This document shows, one piece after another, positions 54,239 through 64,000 of a stretch of 64,000 bases of DNA. The notes under the pieces were generated by a model. The model searched no databases. It had not been told where the DNA came from and saw only the letters and a list, made by a program, of their open reading frames with translations. The stretch comes from Cellulomonas fengjieae (GTDB lineage: Bacteria > Actinomycetota > Actinomycetes > Actinomycetales > Cellulomonadaceae). Each line of letters opens with the position of its first letter. Within the stretch, counting starts at the first letter, position 1. The stretch spans positions 806,001-870,000 of the forward strand of contig NZ_CP074404.1 in the NCBI RefSeq assembly GCF_018388465.1, in the 5' to 3' direction. A program made the position numbers and the translations under genes.

Positions 54239-55359
54239 GGGTCTACCTGCTCGCCATGCTCATCTCGGCCACGGTCGCGTACCTGATGACGCCGCTCGCC
54301 CGCTGGTGCGCGCTGCGCTGGGGCGCGATCACGGCCGTGCGCGACCGGGACGTGCACGCGATCCCGACGCCCCGGCTGGGCGGGATGGCGATCTTCGCGG
54401 GCATGCTCGTCGCAATCGTCATGGCCAGCCGGCTGCCGTTCCTGGAAGGCGTGTACGCCAACCCGAGGCCCCTGGTCGGGATCATGGGCGGGGCGGCGAT
54501 CGTGTGCGCGCTCGGCGTCGCGGACGACATCTGGGACCTGGACTGGCTGACCAAGCTCATGGGGCAGGTGCTGGCCGGCGGGTTCCTCGCCTGGCAGGGC
54601 GTGCTGCTCTACCAGCTGCCCACGGCCGGAATGCCGACGCTCGGGTCCACCCGGATGGCGACGTTCCTCACGGTCTTCACGGTGGTCGTGGCCATGAACG
54701 CGGTGAACTTCGTCGACGGGCTCGACGGCCTCGCGGCCGGTGTGCTCGCCATCGGCGGCACGGCGTTCTTCCTGTACGCCTACCTGCTCACCGAGGGGGC
54801 GAACCCCGGCGCGTACGCCAACGCCAACCTCGCCGCGCTGGTCCTCGTGGTGCTGGTGGGTGCGTGTGTGGGCTTCCTGCCGCACAACGTCTATCCGGCG
54901 CGCATCTTCATGGGTGACTCCGGCGCCATGGTTCTCGGCTTCGTGTTCAGCGCCGCGGCCATCATCATCACCGGCCAGATCGACCCCGAGCAGGTGCTCG
55001 CGCGCCAGCGGTTCCCGGCGTTCCTGCCGATGCTCCTGCCGTTCGCGGTGCTGCTGCTGCCGCTGCTGGACATGGGCCTGGCGATCATCCGCCGGGTGGG
55101 CGCCGGCAAGTCGCCGTTCCACCCGGACCGCATGCACCTGCACCACCGCCTGCTGCAGCTCGGCCACTCGCACCGACGTGCCGTCGCGATGATGTACGTC
55201 TGGACCGCGGTGTTCGCGTTCGGCGCCGGCGCGCTCGTCGTGCTGTCGACCACGACTACCCTGATCGTGCTCGGGATCGGCGTCGTGGTAGCGACCCTCC
55301 TGACCCTCGGACCCCTACGCGGCAAGACCGCACCCGCGCCCTCGGAGGCCCACTCGTGA
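54235..55359 (+). CDS. Polyprenyl-phosphate GlcNAc-1-phosphate transferase, MraY/WecA family
   Basis: This 374-residue, ~10-helix membrane enzyme has DRDVHAIPTPRLGG, NAVNFVDGLDGLAAG (catalytic Asp loop), FMGDSGAMVLGF and the C-terminal HPDRMHLHHRLL His-loop of the WecA group. It links a sugar-1-phosphate to undecaprenyl phosphate for wall glycopolymers. GTGA overlaps on both sides tie it to sua5 and the AtpI-like gene, and this is a conserved actinobacterial arrangement. Confidence 0.93.
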   Translation: MRVYLLAMLISATVAYLMTPLARWCALRWGAITAVRDRDVHAIPTPRLGGMAIFAGMLVAIVMASRLPFLEGVYANPRPLVGIMGGAAIVCALGVADDIWDLDWLTKLMGQVLAGGFLAWQGVLLYQLPTAGMPTLGSTRMATFLTVFTVVVAMNAVNFVDGLDGLAAGVLAIGGTAFFLYAYLLTEGANPGAYANANLAALVLVVLVGACVGFLPHNVYPARIFMGDSGAMVLGFVFSAAAIIITGQIDPEQVLARQRFPAFLPMLLPFAVLLLPLLDMGLAIIRRVGAGKSPFHPDRMHLHHRLLQLGHSHRRAVAMMYVWTAVFAFGAGALVVLSTTTTLIVLGIGVVVATLLTLGPLRGKTAPAPSEAHS

Positions 55360-55844
55360 ACGCATCCACCCCGACCGACCCGGTCACCCCCCGCGCCGAC
55401 CGCTCCGCGGCCGACCAGGTGTTCCGCACGGCCCTGCGCGACATGCTGATCCTGCTGGGGGCCCTCGCGGTCCTCGGCGTCGGCATCGGCGCGCTCGTCG
55501 CCGGCACCGAGGGGGTCTGGGGCGCCGCGATCGGCGTCGGCCTCGCGCTCGTCTTCTCGGGCACGACGGTCGTGTCGATGCTGCGCACGAGCGGCTCCAG
55601 CCCGCAGGCCATGGCGGCCGTCGTGATGGGGGCCTGGCTGGCCAAGGTGATCGTCGTCATCGTCGTGCTGGCGCTCATCACCGACATGGACTTCTACAGC
55701 AAGCCGGTCCTCGCGGTGGTCCTGCTGGTCGGCGTCATCGGCTCCGCCTACCTCGACTACCGGGCCGTGAGCCGCGGCCGGATCCCGTACGTCGAGCCCA
55801 CCTACGCCGACCGTCCCGAGCGTCGGGACGACGCCGAAGCGTAG
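55356..55844 (+). CDS. AtpI-like membrane protein
   Basis: This 162-residue protein has four hydrophobic segments between about residues 33 and 135 and a polar tail. It sits directly before atpB, where AtpI normally lies. AtpI proteins help assemble the Fo c-ring or transport Mg, but sequence similarity across phyla is low, so the name rests largely on position and topology. GTG overlaps the upstream stop. Confidence 0.7.
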   Translation: MNASTPTDPVTPRADRSAADQVFRTALRDMLILLGALAVLGVGIGALVAGTEGVWGAAIGVGLALVFSGTTVVSMLRTSGSSPQAMAAVVMGAWLAKVIVVIVVLALITDMDFYSKPVLAVVLLVGVIGSAYLDYRAVSRGRIPYVEPTYADRPERRDDAEA

Positions 55845-55884
55845 GTTAGGCTTCCACCATCCATGACGGCCAGACGCCGCTGGC

Positions 55885-57696
<1,812 letters not shown>

Positions 57697-57697
<1 letters not shown>

Positions 57698-58509
57698 TGC
57701 GCGGCACGAGTCTGGCGTCGCTCGGCGCAGTACAGCTCCGGTTCGCGCCGGTGCTGTCCGCGGCGGGCACGACGGCCGTCACGCTCGGCGAGCAGCTGTT
57801 CGCCGTCGTCGACGCCCTGGACTCCTCGGGCTCGCTGCGGCGGACCCTGTCGGACCCGGCTATCCAGGGCGGCGCCAAGGCGGGACTCGTCTCCGGCGCG
57901 TTCGGCCGGCTCGACTCGCGCGTCGTGGACGTCCTGTCCACGGCCGTGCAGGAGCGCTGGTCCTCCGCCGACGACCTCATCGAGGCCGTCGAGCGACTGG
58001 GCTTCGACGCCGTGCTCGCCTCGGCGCAGGCCGGTGGCGAGCTCGAGCGGGTCGAGGACGAGCTGTTCCGCATCACGCGGTCGCTCGTCGGCCAGCGCGA
58101 GGTGCGCCAGGCACTGTTCGACCCGCGGGTCCCCGGCGACAAGCGGGCGGACCTGGCGGAGGACCTGCTGCGGGGCAAGGTCGCCCGCGCCACCCTCGTG
58201 GTGGCCCGACGCGCTGCCGCCTCGCCCCGGGGTCGGCGCTTCGTCGCCACCCTCGGCCTCGTCGGTGAGCTTGCCGCCGCACGGCGCGAGCGCCTGGTGG
58301 CGGCCGTGACCTCCGGCAGCGAGCTCTCGCCCGCACAGCTCGAGCGGCTGGGCCAGATCCTGCAGCAGTCGTACGGTCAGGATCTACAGCTCAACGTGAC
58401 GGTGGACCCCGAGATCCTCGGGGGCATGCGCATCCAGGTGGGCGCGGACGTGGTCGACTCGACCGTGCTCGCCAAGCTTGCCGACGCACGACGACGACTT
58501 GCCAGCTGA
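57697..58509 (+). CDS. atpH: ATP synthase F1 subunit delta
   Basis: This 270-residue OSCP-like subunit joins the F1 head to the b stalk. It is longer than the ~180 residues of E. coli delta, as is usual in actinobacteria. The C-terminal signature QLNVTVDPEILGGMRIQVG is conserved. ATG overlaps the atpF stop. Confidence 0.94.
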
Positions 58510-58590
58510 GAATCGGCCCCCGGCCGGTCCCTTGAACGACGTGCACGAACGTACGACCGCCCGACCGGCGGTCACGACAGGAGAAGAGCA

Positions 58591-60219
58591 ATGGCTGAGC
58601 TGACGATCCGGCCAGACGAGATCCGGGCCGCGCTGGACAGCTTCGTGAAGTCCTACGAGCCGACCGGCGTGGTCTCTGAAGAGGTCGGCCGCGTGACCCT
58701 GACCGCCGACGGCATCGCGCAGGTCGAGGGCCTGCCCGGAGCCATGGCGAACGAGCTGTTGCGCTTCGAGGACGGCACGCTCGGCCTCGCGCTCAACCTC
58801 GACGTGCGCGAGATCGGCGTCGTCGTGCTGGGGGAGTTCACGGGCATCGAGGAGGGCCAGGAGGTCCGCCGTACCGGCGAGGTGCTCTCGGTGCCGATCG
58901 GTGACGGATACCTCGGGCGTGTCGTGGACCCGCTGGGCCAGCCCATCGACGGTCTGGGCGAGCTGGAGACCGAGGGCCGCCGCGCCCTCGAGCTGCAGGC
59001 CCCCGGCGTCATGGCGCGCAAGAGCGTCGACGAGCCGCTGCAGACCGGCCTCAAGGCGATCGACGCCATGATCCCGATCGGCCGTGGCCAGCGTCAGCTG
59101 ATCATCGGCGACCGGCAGACCGGCAAGACCGCCATCGCGATCGACACGATCATCAACCAGAAGGCCAACTGGGAGACCGGCGACCCGACGAAGCAGGTCC
59201 GCTGCATCTACGTCGCCATCGGCCAGAAGGGCTCCACCATCGCCGCCGTGCGCGGCGCCCTGGAGGAGGCCGGCGCGCTGGAGTACACGACCATCGTCGC
59301 GGCCCCCGCGTCCGACCCGGCCGGCTTCAAGTACCTCGCGCCCTACACCGGCTCGGCCATCGGCCAGCACTGGATGTACCAGGGCAAGCACGTCCTGATC
59401 GTCTTCGACGACCTGTCCAAGCAGGCCGAGGCCTACCGTGCCGTGTCGCTGCTGCTGCGCCGCCCGCCGGGCCGCGAGGCGTACCCCGGTGACGTCTTCT
59501 ACCTGCACTCCCGTCTGCTCGAGCGTTGTGCCAAGCTCTCGGACGAGCTGGGGGGCGGCTCGATGACGGGTCTGCCGGTCATCGAGACCAAGGCCAACGA
59601 CGTGTCGGCGTACATCCCGACCAACGTCATCTCCATCACGGACGGGCAGATCTTCCTGCAGTCCGACCTGTTCAACGCCGACCAGCGTCCCGCCGTCGAC
59701 GTCGGCATCTCGGTGTCCCGCGTCGGTGGTGCCGCGCAGGTCAAGGCGATGAAGAAGGTCTCCGGCACGCTGAAGCTGGACCTCGCGCAGTTCCGGTCGC
59801 TCGAGGCGTTCGCGATGTTCGCGTCCGACCTCGACGCCGCGTCCCGCGCCCAGCTGACCCGTGGCGCGCGCCTCATGGAGCTGCTCAAGCAGGCGCAGTA
59901 CTCGCCGTACCCGGTCGAGGACCAGGTCGCGTCGATCTGGGCCGGCACCAAGGGCAAGCTGGACGACGTCCCGCTGGCCGACGTGCGCCGGTTCGAGACC
60001 GAGCTGCTCGACCACCTGCGCCGTAACACCGACGTGCTGTCGACGATCGCGTCGACCGGCAAGCTCGAGGACGAGACCGAGAAGGCTCTCGGCGACGCGA
60101 TCGACGAGTTCCGCAACGGGTTCCTCGCGGGTGACGGCTCGACGCTGGTCGGCTCGTCCGACGACGGCGCCGAGGTCGACGTCGAGCAGGAGCAGATCGT
60201 CCGGCAGAAGAAGGGCTGA
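58591..60219 (+). CDS. atpA: ATP synthase F1 subunit alpha
   Basis: This 542-residue non-catalytic nucleotide-binding subunit has Walker A GDRQTGKT at 173-180 and the family signature [14 protein letters not shown]. It has an actinobacterial acidic C-terminal extension ([19 protein letters not shown]). AGGAGAAG lies about six bases before the ATG. Confidence 0.98.
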   Translation: MAELTIRPDEIRAALDSFVKSYEPTGVVSEEVGRVTLTADGIAQVEGLPGAMANELLRFEDGTLGLALNLDVREIGVVVLGEFTGIEEGQEVRRTGEVLSVPIGDGYLGRVVDPLGQPIDGLGELETEGRRALELQAPGVMARKSVDEPLQTGLKAIDAMIPIGRGQRQLIIGDRQTGKTAIAIDTIINQKANWETGDPTKQVRCIYVAIGQKGSTIAAVRGALEEAGALEYTTIVAAPASDPAGFKYLAPYTGSAIGQHWMYQGKHVLIVFDDLSKQAEAYRAVSLLLRRPPGREAYPGDVFYLHSRLLERCAKLSDELGGGSMTGLPVIETKANDVSAYIPTNVISITDGQIFLQSDLFNADQRPAVDVGISVSRVGGAAQVKAMKKVSGTLKLDLAQFRSLEAFAMFASDLDAASRAQLTRGARLMELLKQAQYSPYPVEDQVASIWAGTKGKLDDVPLADVRRFETELLDHLRRNTDVLSTIASTGKLEDETEKALGDAIDEFRNGFLAGDGSTLVGSSDDGAEVDVEQEQIVRQKKG

Positions 60220-60220
60220 C

Positions 60221-62640
<2,420 letters not shown>

Positions 62641-62714
62641 GCACGTCCGCGGCGGGGCGTCGTCTCCACGGCGCCCCGCACCCGTAGTCCCGCACACCAC
62701 CGAAGGAGAGTCCC

Positions 62715-63008
62715 GTGGCAGACATCGAGGTCGACCTCGTCGCCACCGCCGGCAAGCTCTGGTCCGGCACGGCCCGCATGGTCTCGGCGCGGGCCGGCGA
62801 CGGTGAGATCGGCATCCTCGCCGGTCACGAGCCGGTGCTGTCCGTCCTGCAGGCGGGCGAGGTCCGCGTGTTCCCCGTCGGGGAGGGCGAGCCGAAGCGC
62901 TGGCAGGTCAAGGGTGGGTTCCTGTCGTTCGACTCCAACCACCTGACCATCGTCGCCGACGACGTCGTGGAGGGCGCCCGCCCGACGACGCCGCGCGCCT
63001 CGCACTGA
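62715..63008 (+). CDS. atpC: ATP synthase F1 subunit epsilon, short form
   Basis: This 97-residue protein has only the N-terminal beta-sandwich (LVATAGKLWSGTARMVSA, GEIGILAGHEPVLSVL, LSFDSNHLTIVADD). The C-terminal helical hairpin, which in E. coli-type epsilon inhibits ATP hydrolysis, is missing, so that mode of regulation cannot operate here. GAAGGAG lies about seven bases before GTG. Confidence 0.95.
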   Translation: MADIEVDLVATAGKLWSGTARMVSARAGDGEIGILAGHEPVLSVLQAGEVRVFPVGEGEPKRWQVKGGFLSFDSNHLTIVADDVVEGARPTTPRASH

Positions 63009-63022
63009 GGGCCCCCGGCACG

Positions 63023-63433
63023 GTGAGCACGCAGGCCATCGCACTCCTGAGTGTGGTCGTCGTGGTGCTGCTGCTCACCGTCGTGGCCCTGTGGGGGTCG
63101 CGGGTGCACACGTTGAACCGTCGCGTCGGCTCCTTCCCGTGCTCGGTCGGCCGGACCCCCGACGGCCCGTGGTCCTCCGGCGTGGCGCAGTACGGCGCCG
63201 ACCGGCTCTACTGGTGGCGGTACCGCTCACTGGCGGCGCGGCCGCACAGCCGGTGGCAGCGCGACGGCTTCGTCGTCGTGGAGCGCACCGAGCACCAGGC
63301 CGGCCAGCTCGTGGTCACGTGCCGTGACGGTGCGGCGGCCCACCAGGTCCACCTCCTGATGAGCGCCGACGCGTACGCCGGCCTCACGTCCTGGATCGAG
63401 GCGACGCCGTCGCGCGTCGGCTCGGTCATCTAG
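63023..63433 (+). CDS. DUF2550 membrane-anchored protein
   Basis: This 136-residue protein has one N-terminal helix ([19 protein letters not shown]) and a soluble domain with FPCSVG and [14 protein letters not shown]2550 genes routinely follow atpC in actinobacteria, but their role is unknown. GTG lies 14 bases after the atpC stop, so it is very likely in the same operon. Confidence 0.88.
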   Translation: MSTQAIALLSVVVVVLLLTVVALWGSRVHTLNRRVGSFPCSVGRTPDGPWSSGVAQYGADRLYWWRYRSLAARPHSRWQRDGFVVVERTEHQAGQLVVTCRDGAAAHQVHLLMSADAYAGLTSWIEATPSRVGSVI

Positions 63434-63452
63434 CACCCCGGGAAGAGATCCG

Positions 63453-64000
63453 ATGCGTCTCGTCGTCGCGTCCTGCTCGGCCCGCTACAGCGGGCGGCTG
63501 AACGCCCACCTGCCCCTGGCCACGCGCCTGCTGGTGGTCAAGGCGGACGGCAGCGTGCTGCTGCACTCGGACGGCGGCTCCTACAAGCCGCTGAACTGGA
63601 TGAGCCCGCCCTGCACGCTGGCGGTCTCGGAGCCGGACGACGAGGCCCGGGCGGCCGGCGTGACGCAGGTATGGACCGTGCAGCACCAGAAGTCCGACGA
63701 CAGGCTGGAGATCGACCTGTACGCCGTCCAGCACGACTCGGCGCACGAGCTCGGCGTCGACCCGGGCCTGATCAAGGACGGCGTCGAGGCGCACCTCCAG
63801 GAGCTCCTCGCCGCCCAGATCCTCCTGCTCGGCACGGGCCACACGCTGGTGCGCCGCGAGTACCCCACCGCGATCGGACCGGTCGACATCCTGGCCAAGG
63901 ACCCGGCCGGCGGCACGGTCGCGGTGGAGATCAAGCGCCGCGGGGACATCGACGGTGTCGAGCAGCTGACCCGGTACCTGGAGCTGCTCAACCGGGACCC
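63453..64000 (+). CDS. nucS: Mismatch-specific endonuclease NucS/EndoMS (3' partial)
   Basis: The gene runs off the right edge after 182 complete codons. [20 protein letters not shown] starts the N-terminal dimerisation/DNA-binding domain, and the C-terminal nuclease core is visible in [20 protein letters not shown] (D...ExK catalytic residues). NucS cleaves both strands at mismatches and provides non-canonical mismatch repair in actinobacteria lacking MutS/MutL. GGAAGAG lies about five to seven bases before ATG 63453. Confidence 0.94.
   Translation, partial: MRLVVASCSARYSGRLNAHLPLATRLLVVKADGSVLLHSDGGSYKPLNWMSPPCTLAVSEPDDEARAAGVTQVWTVQHQKSDDRLEIDLYAVQHDSAHELGVDPGLIKDGVEAHLQELLAAQILLLGTGHTLVRREYPTAIGPVDILAKDPAGGTVAVEIKRRGDIDGVEQLTRYLELLNRD

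Overview
The window is chromosomal DNA of a very high G+C actinomycete. A Cellulomonas-like member of the Micrococcales fits best. The signs are near-total use of G/C in third codon positions, many GTG starts, a secreted protein carrying a family-2 carbohydrate-binding module, an actinobacterial acyl-CoA carboxylase locus with an epsilon subunit, NucS, and the gene order rho-rpmE-prfA-prmC-sua5-wecA-atpIBEFHAGDC-DUF2550-nucS. I see no insertion sequence, prophage or CRISPR array. The genus is an inference from gene content, not from a marker gene.

Layout. 1-8.7 kb: the 3' part of a secreted CBM2 protein, then convergent phosphosugar mutase and purine nucleoside phosphorylase, an LpdA-type quinone reductase, and a GH31 glycosidase. 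8.7-20.5 kb: a mostly leftward block built on acyl-CoA carboxylase (biotinylated alpha subunit, beta, epsilon) with Maf, a NUDIX hydrolase, a DUF885 hydrolase, an unknown 190-residue protein between beta and epsilon, and a VKOR-type redox protein. The biotin ligase birA reads divergently, coupled to a class III adenylate cyclase. 21.6-29.8 kb: accessory-type genes, including a DUF222/HNH protein with a repetitive tail, a secreted peptidoglycan-binding protein with acidic repeats, SRAP/YedK, two-way promoters, a Bcr/CflA-type exporter, an aminotransferase, a tiny membrane protein and a coiled-coil lipoprotein. 29.9-42 kb: AdhE, a class F sortase coupled to its likely DUF3494 substrate, an NmrA-type protein, a phytase-like/GDPD secreted fusion, a PfkB kinase, tRNA-Arg(CCG), a FadR-type regulator and a CynX-type transporter. 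42-64 kb: core genes, namely argS-lysA-hom-thrC-thrB (Lys/Thr biosynthesis), rho, rpmE, the prfA-to-atpI chain with four-base GTGA overlaps, the whole F1Fo ATP synthase operon, DUF2550 and the start of nucS.

At least ten genes have a TANNNT box 6-7 nt before an ATG or GTG and no Shine-Dalgarno sequence, as expected for leaderless mRNAs. Others (adhE, lipoprotein, DUF3494, pfkB, atpA, atpC) have clear purine-rich ribosome sites. Perfect G/C-rich hairpins close several transcription units.

No clearly new multi-gene defence or biosynthetic system is visible. The most distinctive items are the sortase F/DUF3494 pair with a non-LPXTG sorting signal, the unknown protein wired between accD and accE, the acidic-repeat cell-wall protein with a structured leader, the twin 13-bp boxes before the phytase-like/GDPD gene, and the apparent CTG start of atpB.
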